A stretch of 64,000 nucleotides of DNA from contig DASXLB010000042.1 in NCBI GenBank assembly GCA_036496585.1, forward strand, positions 124,001 to 188,000. The letters run 5' to 3'. Shown here one piece after another: positions 45,103 through 61,995 of the stretch. Position numbers and translations under genes: made by a program. The notes below the pieces were generated by a model that saw nothing but the letters and a program-made list of their open reading frames with translations, ran no database searches and was not told where the DNA came from. Position 1 is the first letter of the stretch. Each line of letters opens with the position of its first letter. Origin of the DNA: Vicinamibacterales bacterium. GTDB lineage: Bacteria; Acidobacteriota; Vicinamibacteria; Vicinamibacterales; 2-12-FULL-66-21.

Positions 45103-45172
45103 GTGGAAATGTGGAAGTGTGGAAATGTGGAAATGTCTACATCTTCACATTTCCACATCTTCACATTTCCAC
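45103..45172. repeat. Inverted octamer-array element 1 (glmM/pdxJ gap)
   Basis: Four direct octamers of GTGGAAAT type, a 6-base centre GTCTAC, then four octamers in inverted orientation (ATCTTCAC or ATTTCCAC). It can form a stem of about 32 base pairs with a few mismatches. It fills the gap between two minus-strand genes, ending next to the glmM stop. See the companion elements at 49135-49200 and 52572-52652. Confidence 0.8.
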
Positions 45173-45173
45173 A

Positions 45174-46514
<1,341 letters not shown>

Positions 46515-47426
46515 TTATTTGACTGTGACTGACAGGACCGATGGATCGATGGCCACCACGCCGAACCGTTCGGCAGGGTCGACCTGGACCCGTAAATTGT
46601 ACCGGCCGGCTCCGAGCCCGGCAAGGTCCACGTACGCCACGACGCCATCGGGCTGCAGCGTGTCGAGCGCCGCCTGCGCACCGCGGATCGACACGCGCAC
46701 GAACTTCGGCGCCACCTGCGCCGCCAGACCCGCTGCCAGGCCCCGATAACGAACCGGAACCGCCTCGACCTGCCGCTCGACCGGCGCCGGCCAGACTTCG
46801 ACGGTGACCTGCGCATTCTGGGGCTGGACCAGCCTGACCGACGTGTCGACGACCCCGATCGCGACCGCGTCGAGCACGCGCGCCTTCGCGTCCTTGACTG
46901 GAACCGGTTCGGTGGTGGCCTCCGCCACCTGCCGCACCCGTGTTTCGGGCCCGACGATTTCGACCGTCGCCGGCTCGGAGTTGACGCGGCCGATGACATA
47001 GCCGGGGGCCGGATCGCCTTCGGTCGCCGCCACCACCGGCACGCGCCGCCGCGCCGATTTCTCGAGATCGAGCGCGAGCGTCGAAGGGATCACCTGCGCA
47101 ACCTCGACGCCGAACGGCGCCCGCACTTCGTCGGCGCGGATGTGGAACAGACGCGATCCCGACCGCGCGCCGGCGAGGTCGAGCACCGCCACGATCTCGC
47201 CGGGCTGCATGCGGCTCAGGAGAGCCGACGAGCCGCGCAGACGCACGTCCACGGTGTCGGGCGTGTTGCCGACGATCTCGAGCGCCTCCGGCACGTTGCG
47301 GAACTCGAGCGGCACCCGGAGGCTGCGCTCGACCAGGTGTTCGCCGGCGACGGTGAGCCACAACAGGACCGACAAGGCGAGCGCCAGCACCTTCAGGCCG
47401 AGGTTGTGGAACGGGTGGTAGCGCAT
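46515..47426 (-). CDS. cdaR: YbbR-domain regulator of CdaA
   Basis: Membrane-anchored YbbR protein that modulates the diadenylate cyclase CdaA in other bacteria. The ATG at 47426 gives MRYHPFHNLGLKVL then one transmembrane segment (LALALSVLLWLTVAGE). Three YbbR repeats follow, each with a RVPVEFRNVPE-like or VRLRG motif (LEFRNVPEALEIV, RRVPVVAATEG, VPVRYRGLAAG). Length is 303 residues. It overlaps cdaA by one base and abuts glmM. Confidence 0.85.
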   Translation of the reverse strand: MRYHPFHNLGLKVLALALSVLLWLTVAGEHLVERSLRVPLEFRNVPEALEIVGNTPDTVDVRLRGSSALLSRMQPGEIVAVLDLAGARSGSRLFHIRADEVRAPFGVEVAQVIPSTLALDLEKSARRRVPVVAATEGDPAPGYVIGRVNSEPATVEIVGPETRVRQVAEATTEPVPVKDAKARVLDAVAIGVVDTSVRLVQPQNAQVTVEVWPAPVERQVEAVPVRYRGLAAGLAAQVAPKFVRVSIRGAQAALDTLQPDGVVAYVDLAGLGAGRYNLRVQVDPAERFGVVAIDPSVLSVTVK

Positions 47427-48208
47427 CAGCGTCGGCGCCCCTGAATCAGGCGGCGAAGCCGCTCGCGCAGCTGCTCGCCTGACAGCCCGCGCTCGATCTG
47501 GCCGTCGAGGGCAATCGAGATCGTCCCGGTCTCCTCCGACACCACCACCGCGACCGCGTCGCTCTCCTCGGTCAGGCCGATCGCCGCGCGATGGCGCGTC
47601 CCGAGCTCGCGGCTGAGTCGCGGGTTCACGGTCAGCGGCAGGAAGCACGCTGCCGCCGCAACCCGGCCCTCCTGCAGGATGACGGCGCCGTCATGCAGCG
47701 GCGAACCGGGCTTGAAGATTGTCAGCAGCAGATCGTACGTCAGTGTCGCGTCGAGCGGAATGCCGCTCTCGATATAGTTGCGCAGCCCGATCTCGCGCTC
47801 GAGCGCGACGATCGCGCCGACCCTTTGCTGCGACAGCATCGTCGCCGCGACGACCACCTCCTCGATCGTCTCATCGCTCGGCTGCGATCGCGTGAGATAC
47901 CGGAAGAACGGCGCCCGGCCCAGGTGGGCGAGGGCGCGGCGGATGTCGGACTGGAAGATGACGATCGCGGCGAACGCCACGTAGACGAGCGCGTTGCGAA
48001 TGAGCCAGTTGAGCGTCTGCAGCGGAGCCAGCTGCGAGACGTAGAACAGGCCGACGACCAGCATCGAGCCGACCGCCATCTGCACGGCGCGTGTGCCGCG
48101 GATCAGTTTCAGCGCCTCGTAGATCAGGATCGAGACGGCCAGAATGTCCAGCACGTCCCACCAGCCGACGGGCGGCCGCCGCAGCAGGTTCTGCAGGTAG
48201 TCGGACAT
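47426..48208 (-). CDS. cdaA: Diadenylate cyclase, c-di-AMP synthesis
   Basis: Makes cyclic di-AMP from two ATP. The 260-residue protein has three N-terminal transmembrane segments and a DAC domain with SPLHDGAVIL (DGA motif), NPRLSRELGTRHRAAIGL (RHR motif) and SEETGTISIA. All catalytic residues are present. It heads the cdaA-cdaR-glmM operon, so second-messenger level and cell-wall precursor supply are probably linked. A TAAGCT box is 9 bases before the ATG and GGGCGGG adjoins it. Confidence 0.96.
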   Translation of the reverse strand: MSDYLQNLLRRPPVGWWDVLDILAVSILIYEALKLIRGTRAVQMAVGSMLVVGLFYVSQLAPLQTLNWLIRNALVYVAFAAIVIFQSDIRRALAHLGRAPFFRYLTRSQPSDETIEEVVVAATMLSQQRVGAIVALEREIGLRNYIESGIPLDATLTYDLLLTIFKPGSPLHDGAVILQEGRVAAAACFLPLTVNPRLSRELGTRHRAAIGLTEESDAVAVVVSEETGTISIALDGQIERGLSGEQLRERLRRLIQGRRR

Positions 48209-48273
48209 CCCGCCCGTAGCTTATCGCGTCTGCGGCGAAGACCGGCGGGAGAGCGGCGATCCCGCGTCCTGGC

Positions 48274-49134
48274 TCACCGCTCGGCGCACACGCGGTCGGC
48301 GACGCGTACCACGTCGATCATCGCCGGTACGTTGTGGACGCGGACGATGTGCGCGCCGGCCAGGACGCTGGCGGTCACCGCGGCGGCGGTCGCCCAATCG
48401 CGGCCGACGGGCGGCCGTTCGCCGATGGCCGTCTTGAAGAACGACTTGCGCGACGGGCCCGAGAGAATCGGCCGCCCGAGCAGCGCCAGCGCGTCCAGCC
48501 GCGCGATCACGGCGAAACTATGCTCGGCGCGTTTGCCGAACCCGACGCCCGGGTCGAGCAGGATGGCTTCGCGGCGGACGCCGGCGCGTTCGGCGCGGTC
48601 GATCGCCGCGGTCAGCTCCGTGCGCACGTCCGCGATGGCGTCTTCGTAGACCGCACGCTCGTACATGTCGTGCGACCGTCCGCGCGTGTGCATGAGGACC
48701 AGCGCGGCACCGGTGTCCGCGGCGACGCCACCAAGCGAGGGCTCGTACTGCAGACCGCTGATGTCGTTGATGATGACCGCCCCCGCCGCGACCGCCTCGC
48801 GCGCGACGCGCGCCTTGTAGGTGTCGATCGAGATCGGCACGGTGACGCGCCGCGCCAGCCGTTCGACGACCGGAAGCACGCGCCGCAGCTCTTCCTCTTC
48901 GCCGACCGGCACCGCGCCTGGCCGCGTCGACTCGCCGCCGACGTCGAGGATGTCGGCCCCCTCGTCCACCATCAGCACCCCGGCCTCGACGGCCGCATCC
49001 GGCTCGAGATGCCGGCCGCCGTCCGCGAACGAATCAGGCGTGACGTTGAGAATGCCCATCACGAGCGTACGCGCGCCCAGATGGAGCGGTTCCCTGGAAG
49101 GAAGGGGGACGGTGTAAGAGCGGCGCGGGATCAT
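48274..49134 (-). CDS. folP: Dihydropteroate synthase
   Basis: Joins dihydropterin pyrophosphate with p-aminobenzoate in folate synthesis, the target of sulfonamides. Motifs in the 286-residue protein: MGILNVTPDSFADGG, DVGGESTRPGAVPV, ISIDTYKARVA, IINDISG, MHTRG and DPGVGFGKRAEH, then GPSRKSFF. An inverted octamer element separates it from ftsH. cdaA follows after 65 bases. Confidence 0.96.
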   Translation of the reverse strand: MIPRRSYTVPLPSREPLHLGARTLVMGILNVTPDSFADGGRHLEPDAAVEAGVLMVDEGADILDVGGESTRPGAVPVGEEEELRRVLPVVERLARRVTVPISIDTYKARVAREAVAAGAVIINDISGLQYEPSLGGVAADTGAALVLMHTRGRSHDMYERAVYEDAIADVRTELTAAIDRAERAGVRREAILLDPGVGFGKRAEHSFAVIARLDALALLGRPILSGPSRKSFFKTAIGERPPVGRDWATAAAVTASVLAGAHIVRVHNVPAMIDVVRVADRVCAER

Positions 49135-49200
49135 CGGGTGATCTGAGGATCGGGTGATCGATCACCAGATCACGAAATCACCGGATCACCCGATCGCCCA
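49135..49200. repeat. Inverted octamer-array element 2 (folP/ftsH gap)
   Basis: Three octamers (CGGGTGAT, CTGAGGAT, CGGGTGAT), a 2-base centre CG, then five octamers in the opposite sense (ATCACCAG, ATCACGAA, ATCACCGG, ATCACCCG, ATCGCCCA). The arms can pair over about 24 bases. It fills the folP/ftsH gap exactly and differs in sequence from elements 1 and 3 but has the same period and design. Confidence 0.8.
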
Positions 49201-49201
49201 A

Positions 49202-52569
<3,368 letters not shown>

Positions 52570-52571
52570 GA

Positions 52572-52652
52572 GATGTGGAGATGTGGAAATGTGGAGATGT
52601 GGGAATGTGGAACACATTTCCACATTCCCACATCTCCACATTTCCACATCTC
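52572..52652. repeat. Inverted octamer-array element 3 (tilS/tRNA gap)
   Basis: Octamers GTGGAGAT, GTGGAAAT, GTGGAGAT, GTGGGAAT and a partial fifth are followed by the inverted set ATTTCCAC, ATTCCCAC, ATCTCCAC, ATTTCCAC. The order of variants mirrors across the centre, so the arms pair perfectly for about 30 bases. It lies between the tilS ATG and the tRNA 3' end, and shares the GTGGRRAT unit with element 1. Confidence 0.85.
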
Positions 52653-52658
52653 AAAAGA

Positions 52659-52735
52659 TGGTGCCGGTGCAGGGACTTGAACCCCGGACAACGCGGATAT
52701 GAGCCGCGTGCTCTAACCAACTGAGCTACACCGGC
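52659..52735 (-). tRNA. tRNA with CAU anticodon (Met elongator or Ile2)
   Basis: A 77-base tRNA with encoded CCA. On minus: acceptor stem GCCGGTG/CACCGGC, D arm AGCTCAGTTGGTTAGAGC, anticodon stem CGCGG/CCGCG around loop CTCATAT with anticodon CAT at 52699-52701, and T arm with GGTTCAAGTCC. G1-C72 pairs, so it is not an initiator tRNA. The same anticodon serves Met and lysidine-modified Ile. Being next to tilS hints at Ile2 but does not prove it. Confidence 0.95.
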
Positions 52736-52763
52736 AGGAACTGTTGATTATACGATAGTCCGT

Positions 52764-53699
52764 GTGAAGTTCGGCTATGAGGAGTTCGACCTGTCGGGCG
52801 TCAGGACCTACCCGCTCTCCTCGCGGAAGAGCAAGGCGAACGCGGCCGACTTCGCCACGCCGTTCACGCAATCGGGTGGGCGCGCCTTCGTCGAGTCGCT
52901 GCCGTCGATCCTGGCCGGCTCCGACCTCAAGGAAGTCGCGGCGACCATGCGCGCGGTGCGCGACGGCGGGCGCGGGCTCGTCTGGGGCATCGGCGCACAC
53001 GTGCTGAAGACCGGGCTCTCCCCCATCCTGATCCATCTGATGGAGCGCGGCTACATTTGTGCGCTGGCGATGAACGGCGCCGGCGTGATCCACGACTTCG
53101 AGCTCGCGCTCGCCGGCTCGACGTCCGAAGACGTCGATGAGGCGCTCGGTCCGGGTCGCTTCGGCATGGCGGAAGAAACCGGTCGCGAGCTGAACGCCGC
53201 GATCAACCGCGGCGTCGGCAAGGGCCTCGGACTCGGCCAGTCGGTGATCGAATACCTGCACCACGCGCAGCCCAGGTTCGCCCACGTCAGCGTGCTCGCG
53301 GCCGCGGGCCGCCTCGAAGTGCCGGTGACCGTGCACGTCGCGCTCGGCACCGACATCATCCACATGCACCCGGACGCCTCCGGGGCGGCGCTCGGCGAGG
53401 GCAGCCTGCGCGATTTCCGCTACTTCGTGTCGAACGTCGCGAAGCTGGAAAATGGCGTCTACATGAATTGCGGGTCGGCGGTGGTGCTCCCCGAGGTCTT
53501 TCTCAAGGCCGTCGCGCTCGCCCGCAACACCGGCCGCTCGCTGCAGGGGCTGACGACCGTCAATATCGATTTCGTGCGCCAGTACCGCCCGCTGACCAAC
53601 GTCGTCTCTCGCCCCGTCGCCGGCATCGGCAAGGGCTATTCGCTGGTCGGCCACCACGAGATCCTGATCCCGCTGCTCGCGGCCGCGCTGACCGACTAG
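52764..53699 (+). CDS. Conserved protein of unknown function, possible deoxyhypusine-synthase-like fold
   Basis: I cannot assign a family with confidence. The 311-residue protein has no signal or membrane segment. Conserved-looking stretches are GIGAHVLKTGLSPILIHLME, YICALAMNGAGVIHDFELAL, GMAEETGRELN, TVHVALGTDIIHMHP and NCGSAVVLPEVFLKAVAL. The Gly-rich turns and acidic patches suggest an NAD-binding or deoxyhypusine-synthase-like fold (weak inference). The start is GTG with TACGAT ending 7 bases before it and no ribosome-binding site. It stands alone, flanked by a tRNA gene and a convergent permease. Confidence 0.6.
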   Translation: MKFGYEEFDLSGVRTYPLSSRKSKANAADFATPFTQSGGRAFVESLPSILAGSDLKEVAATMRAVRDGGRGLVWGIGAHVLKTGLSPILIHLMERGYICALAMNGAGVIHDFELALAGSTSEDVDEALGPGRFGMAEETGRELNAAINRGVGKGLGLGQSVIEYLHHAQPRFAHVSVLAAAGRLEVPVTVHVALGTDIIHMHPDASGAALGEGSLRDFRYFVSNVAKLENGVYMNCGSAVVLPEVFLKAVALARNTGRSLQGLTTVNIDFVRQYRPLTNVVSRPVAGIGKGYSLVGHHEILIPLLAAALTD

Positions 53700-53788
53700 T
53701 CCCGATCGCTGGTCTCGCTCGCGATCGCCGGCCGTCCGGCACGTGCAGTCACCAGCCTGACGCCTCTCCGAAGCCGACGTCCAACGCC

Positions 53789-53813
53789 AAGCCTGGATCT
53801 TGGACAAAGGCTT
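53789..53813. terminator. Possible terminator hairpin between convergent genes
   Basis: AAGCCT and AGGCTT form a 6-base stem with a 13-base loop in the 124-base gap between two convergent genes. There is no clear T-run, so the assignment is tentative. The rest of the gap shows nothing I recognise. Confidence 0.3.
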
Positions 53814-53823
53814 CGCGACGGTG

Positions 53824-56408
<2,585 letters not shown>

Positions 56409-56409
<1 letters not shown>

Positions 56410-56753
56410 TACGCCCCTCCTTCGCCGGCACGGAGGACACGGCGGACCGCGTCCGCGATCAGCTTCCAGCTCGCCGTCTCGGCCTCGAGCGCGGCACGGC
56501 CGGCGGCCGTCAGCCGGTAGAACTTGGCCTCACGTCCGGTCTCGGACGTCTTCCACGCGGCAGCCAGCAGCTGTCTGTTCTCGAGACGATGCAGCGCCGG
56601 GTAGAGCGATCCCTGCGGCACCTCCAGGACGTCGCGCGAGATCTGCTGGATGCGCCGCGCGACGGCGTAGCCGTGAATCGGCCCGAGCGCGACGATCTGC
56701 AGGATCAACAGATCGAGCGTGCCCTGCGGCAGGTCAGGTCTCGCCTCGTGCAT
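56409..56753 (-). CDS. PadR-family transcriptional regulator
   Basis: Winged-helix repressor of 114 residues: LPQGTLDLLILQIVALGPIHGYAVARRIQ, then EVPQGSLYPALHRLENRQLL as recognition helix and wing, and FYRLTAAGRAALEAE leading to a C-terminal dimerisation helix. The ATG has AGGAGG upstream. It overlaps the ADOP gene, which it probably controls together with itself through the inverted repeat at 56765-56797. The inducing signal is unknown. Confidence 0.92.
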
Positions 56754-56764
56754 ACCTCGTCCTC

Positions 56765-56797
56765 CTACACGTCGGACTATACGCCCCACACGTGTAG
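56765..56797 (-). promoter_or_regulatory. padR promoter with flanking inverted-repeat operator
   Basis: The exact 8-base inverted repeat CTACACGT ... ACGTGTAG has a 17-base spacer. Inside the spacer, on minus, is a TATAGT -10 box (56776-56781). The arrangement brackets the -10 region, so a bound PadR dimer would block transcription. It starts 12 bases upstream of the padR ATG. Confidence 0.65.
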
Positions 56798-56815
56798 AAG
56801 CGCAAGCTATGGGCC

Positions 56816-57904
56816 TCACTGGATCAGCATCGCGTCGCCGTAGCTGTAGAAGTGATACCGCCGTGCGACCGCGTCGCGATATGCCTCGAGCACGCGCGCC
56901 TGCCCGGCCAGCGCCGCGACCAGCATCAGCAGCGACGACTTCGGCAGGTGGAAGTTCGTCAACAGGCCGCCGACCACCCTGAAATCGAACCCCGGGTAGA
57001 TGAATAGATCTGCTTCGGCCGGCCCTGCCCGCAGGCGACCCGAGCCCTCGCGCGCCGCGTGCTCGAGCGCCCGGGTCGTCGTGGTGCCGACGGCGACGAC
57101 GCGGCGGCCCGAATCGAGCGCGGCGTTGACGGCCGCCGCCGCCGGTTCGGAAATCCAGTACGGCTCGGAATCGACGACGTGTGCTTCGACGTCGGCGACC
57201 CGCACCGGCTTGAACGTCCCATAGCCGACGTGCAGCGTGATCGTGGTCCGCTCGACCCCGGCCGCGTCGAGCGCGCCGAGCAGCGCGGCGTCGAAATGGA
57301 GCCCTGCCGTCGGCGCGGCGATCGAGCCGCGTGACGAGGCGAACACGGTCTGGTAGCGGTCCCGATCGGCCGGCGTATCGGGACGGTCGATGTACGGCGG
57401 CAGCGGCACGTGTCCCATCGCGTCGATCGCGTCTGCGACCGTTCCGTGCTCGGCCGTGAGCCGGACACGGCGGCGTCCGGCAAAAAGCCGCGCGAGCACC
57501 TCGCCGTGCAGCCGCGCCTCGCCGCCCTCGAAGAGGACGCAGGCGCCCGGCTTCAACTTCTGGCCAGGGTGCATCAGAGCGTGCCAGTCTTCGCTGTCCG
57601 ACGGGCGGGGAACGCCCGGCGATGAGGGCGCCGCGCCGACCGAGACGTCCCGCCGCAACAACAGACACTCGACCGCGCCACCCGACGGAACCCGGTGCCC
57701 GAGCAGTCGGGCGGGGAATACGCGTGTGTCGTTGGCTACCAACAGATCGCCGGCGCGGAGGCGGCGAGGCAGTTCCCGGATGCCAGCATGGCTGAGCTTG
57801 CCAGAGGCGCGATCGAGCACCAGCAGCCGCGATTCCCCGCGCTCCGGCGGGTCCTGCGCGATCAGCTCGACCGGCAGATCGAAATCGAATTCATCGACCT
57901 TCAT
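56816..57904 (-). CDS. queA: S-adenosylmethionine:tRNA ribosyltransferase-isomerase
   Basis: Transfers and isomerises the ribosyl part of SAM onto preQ1 in tRNA, forming epoxyqueuosine. Motifs in the 362-residue protein: DFDLPVELIAQDPPERGESRLLVL, NDTRVFPARLLG, AAPTAGLHFD, ITLHVGYGTFKPV, VGTTTTRALE and NFHLPKSSLLMLV, with RYHFYSYGDAMLI near the C-terminus. It ends 62 bases before the padR start, so the two are separately transcribed. queC and queE of the same pathway lie at 36298-37627. Confidence 0.96.
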   Translation of the reverse strand: MKVDEFDFDLPVELIAQDPPERGESRLLVLDRASGKLSHAGIRELPRRLRAGDLLVANDTRVFPARLLGHRVPSGGAVECLLLRRDVSVGAAPSSPGVPRPSDSEDWHALMHPGQKLKPGACVLFEGGEARLHGEVLARLFAGRRRVRLTAEHGTVADAIDAMGHVPLPPYIDRPDTPADRDRYQTVFASSRGSIAAPTAGLHFDAALLGALDAAGVERTTITLHVGYGTFKPVRVADVEAHVVDSEPYWISEPAAAAVNAALDSGRRVVAVGTTTTRALEHAAREGSGRLRAGPAEADLFIYPGFDFRVVGGLLTNFHLPKSSLLMLVAALAGQARVLEAYRDAVARRYHFYSYGDAMLIQ

Positions 57905-58012
57905 CCGTCACTCCCAGCGGTTTCCCTCGCCAATCGCCCTCGCGCGCCTCCAGCTCAACCTCAGCCCCTACCTCGACCTCGGCAGCAAAGTTGCAGCACG
58001 GCTCAGATTGTA

Positions 58013-59215
58013 GTGGCCGACACACCGCACCCGACCGGCACGCGCGGCATCGAACCGGCGACGGATCCGCTTCCCCCCACCGAAGGCGCCCCGGGCGAGC
58101 CCGCGCCGGTGGTCATCGACGCGCCGGTCGGCATCCGCAACCTGCCGCTGGCGGTGCTCGCGGTGATCGCGGTGATCCTGCTGCTGCAGTACGCCAGCTC
58201 CGTCTTCATCCCGATCGTGATCGCGATCCTGATCAGCTATTCGCTGACGCCCGCGGTGAAATCGCTGCAGAAGCACGGGGTCGCGCCGGCAGTGGGCGCC
58301 GGAATCGTGCTGCTTCTGCTGCTCGGGGTGATGGGCGTCGGCACCTACACGCTTACCGGTGAGGTCGTCCAGATCGTCGACCGGGTGCCCGCGGCAGCGC
58401 GCCGCCTGCGCGACAGGTTCGAGCAGCATCACAACGGCCAGGGGGGCGTCGTCGAGAAGATGACGCGCGCCGCTCAGGAGGTCGACAAGACGGCCGCGGC
58501 CGCCACGCCGGACACACCGAGCCCCGACACCAGTGGCGCGACGCCGGTCTCCATCGTCCAGCAGCCGTTCAGCCTGACGAGCTACCTGTGGGCGGGCGGC
58601 ATGACGGTGCTCAACTTCGCCGGACAGTTCGTGCTGGTGCTGTTCCTCGTCTATTTCTTCCTGGTGACGGGCGATCTCTACAAGCGCAAGCTGGTGAAGA
58701 TTGCCGGGCCGACGTTCTCGCAGAAGAAGCTGACGGTCCAGATCCTCGACGAGATCAACCGGCAGATCGAGAGCTTCATGAAGGTGCAGGTGCTCACCAG
58801 CGTGGTGGTCGCCGTCGCCACCTCGATCTCGCTGTGGTGGCTCGGGCTCGATCAGTACATCGTCTGGGGCCTGCTCGCCGGGATCTTTAACTCGATTCCC
58901 TACCTCGGCCCGGTGATCGTGACCGGCGGACTCGGGCTGGTGGCGTTCCTGCAGTTCGACAGCGTTCCGAAGACTCTGACCATCTGCGGTGTCGCGTTCC
59001 TCATCACCAGCCTCGAGGGCTTCCTGCTGACACCGGCGCTGATGAGCCGCGCCGCGCGCATCAACTCCGCCGCCATCTTCACCGGCCTGCTGTTCTGGAG
59101 CTGGGTCTGGGGCGTCTGGGGGACGGTGCTGGCCGTACCGATGCTGATGATGATCAAGGCGATCTGCGATCACATCGAGGAGCTGCAGCCGATTGGAGAG
59201 CTGCTCGGCGAGTAG
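58013..59215 (+). CDS. AI-2E family transporter
   Basis: Inner-membrane protein of about 400 residues with eight expected transmembrane segments in the AI-2E/PerM pattern. The N-terminal pair is LPLAVLAVIAVILLLQYAS and PIVIAILISYSLTP. A soluble stretch with an acidic/Pro linker (residues about 130-190) is followed by FVLVLFLVYFFLVTGD, then RQIESFMKVQVLTSVVVA and NSIPYLGPV. Members export small molecules or act as Na+/H+ antiporters; the substrate is unknown. The GTG at 58013 is chosen because the upstream frame is a queA shadow. No convincing ribosome-binding site is seen. Confidence 0.88.
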   Translation: MADTPHPTGTRGIEPATDPLPPTEGAPGEPAPVVIDAPVGIRNLPLAVLAVIAVILLLQYASSVFIPIVIAILISYSLTPAVKSLQKHGVAPAVGAGIVLLLLLGVMGVGTYTLTGEVVQIVDRVPAAARRLRDRFEQHHNGQGGVVEKMTRAAQEVDKTAAAATPDTPSPDTSGATPVSIVQQPFSLTSYLWAGGMTVLNFAGQFVLVLFLVYFFLVTGDLYKRKLVKIAGPTFSQKKLTVQILDEINRQIESFMKVQVLTSVVVAVATSISLWWLGLDQYIVWGLLAGIFNSIPYLGPVIVTGGLGLVAFLQFDSVPKTLTICGVAFLITSLEGFLLTPALMSRAARINSAAIFTGLLFWSWVWGVWGTVLAVPMLMMIKAICDHIEELQPIGELLGE

Positions 59216-59235
59216 CGCGGCGCGGGGTGCGCGGA

Positions 59236-59721
59236 CTAGCGCGGCGCGAGCGCGACATGAATCCAGTGATAGAGGAGCACGAGCACGGCAATCGGCAGCA
59301 GCGCCGCCAGGATCACGACGAGCCCGCACAGACTCACGAACAGGTAGTCGGCTGATCTCGCGGACCGGCCGGGCATCGCATGACGCTCGAGCAGCGCCAT
59401 ATTCCATTCGTTGGCGCGCCAGGCGAAGTCGAAGGCGTCGCCGAGGATGGGGATCGCGCCGACGCCGGCGTCGATCAACGCGTTCAGGACCATGCGGGCC
59501 AGCACGACCTTCGGTACTCGCAGCCTGGCGGCGTGCCAGAGGATGAACATCGTCAGCAGCGGCGTCGTCAGGTCGCCGATGCCCGGAAACAATCCGATCA
59601 GCGGATCGAGACCGAACCGGAACTCGGTGCCGGGGATTCGAAACGCGGCGTCGAACAGCCGCGCCCACCGGCGCAGCAGCTCGAGCGACCGCTGGTCGCG
59701 ATCAACGGACATCAGTCCCAT
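59236..59721 (-). CDS. DUF4112 domain membrane protein
   Basis: Small membrane protein of unknown function, about 161 residues. DUF4112 hallmarks: LFDAAFRIPGTEFRFGLDPLIGLFPGIGD, then VLNALIDAGVGAIPILGDAFDFAWRAN. Two or three transmembrane segments, one at the C-terminus (LVVILAALLPIAVLVLLYHW). Two other in-frame starts, 9 bases upstream (TTG) and 9 bases downstream (ATG), are possible. It is divergent from glgX. Confidence 0.85.
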   Translation of the reverse strand: MGLMSVDRDQRSLELLRRWARLFDAAFRIPGTEFRFGLDPLIGLFPGIGDLTTPLLTMFILWHAARLRVPKVVLARMVLNALIDAGVGAIPILGDAFDFAWRANEWNMALLERHAMPGRSARSADYLFVSLCGLVVILAALLPIAVLVLLYHWIHVALAPR

Positions 59722-59800
59722 GGTACGCAACCTGCGGACCCTCGCGTCCCGCCAGCCGCGCCTCGCGCCTCACCCGTCCCGCTGATAGAGTGTGCAGGCT

Positions 59801-61981
<2,181 letters not shown>

Positions 61982-61995
61982 TATTTGAACGGGCT

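Noticed and set aside
45103..45172. CRISPR array
   Set aside because: Units are 8 bases, contiguous and without spacers, and half are inverted. The same applies to the other two elements.
52659..52735. Initiator tRNA-fMet
   Set aside because: Position 1 pairs with 72 (G-C); bacterial initiators have a mismatch there.
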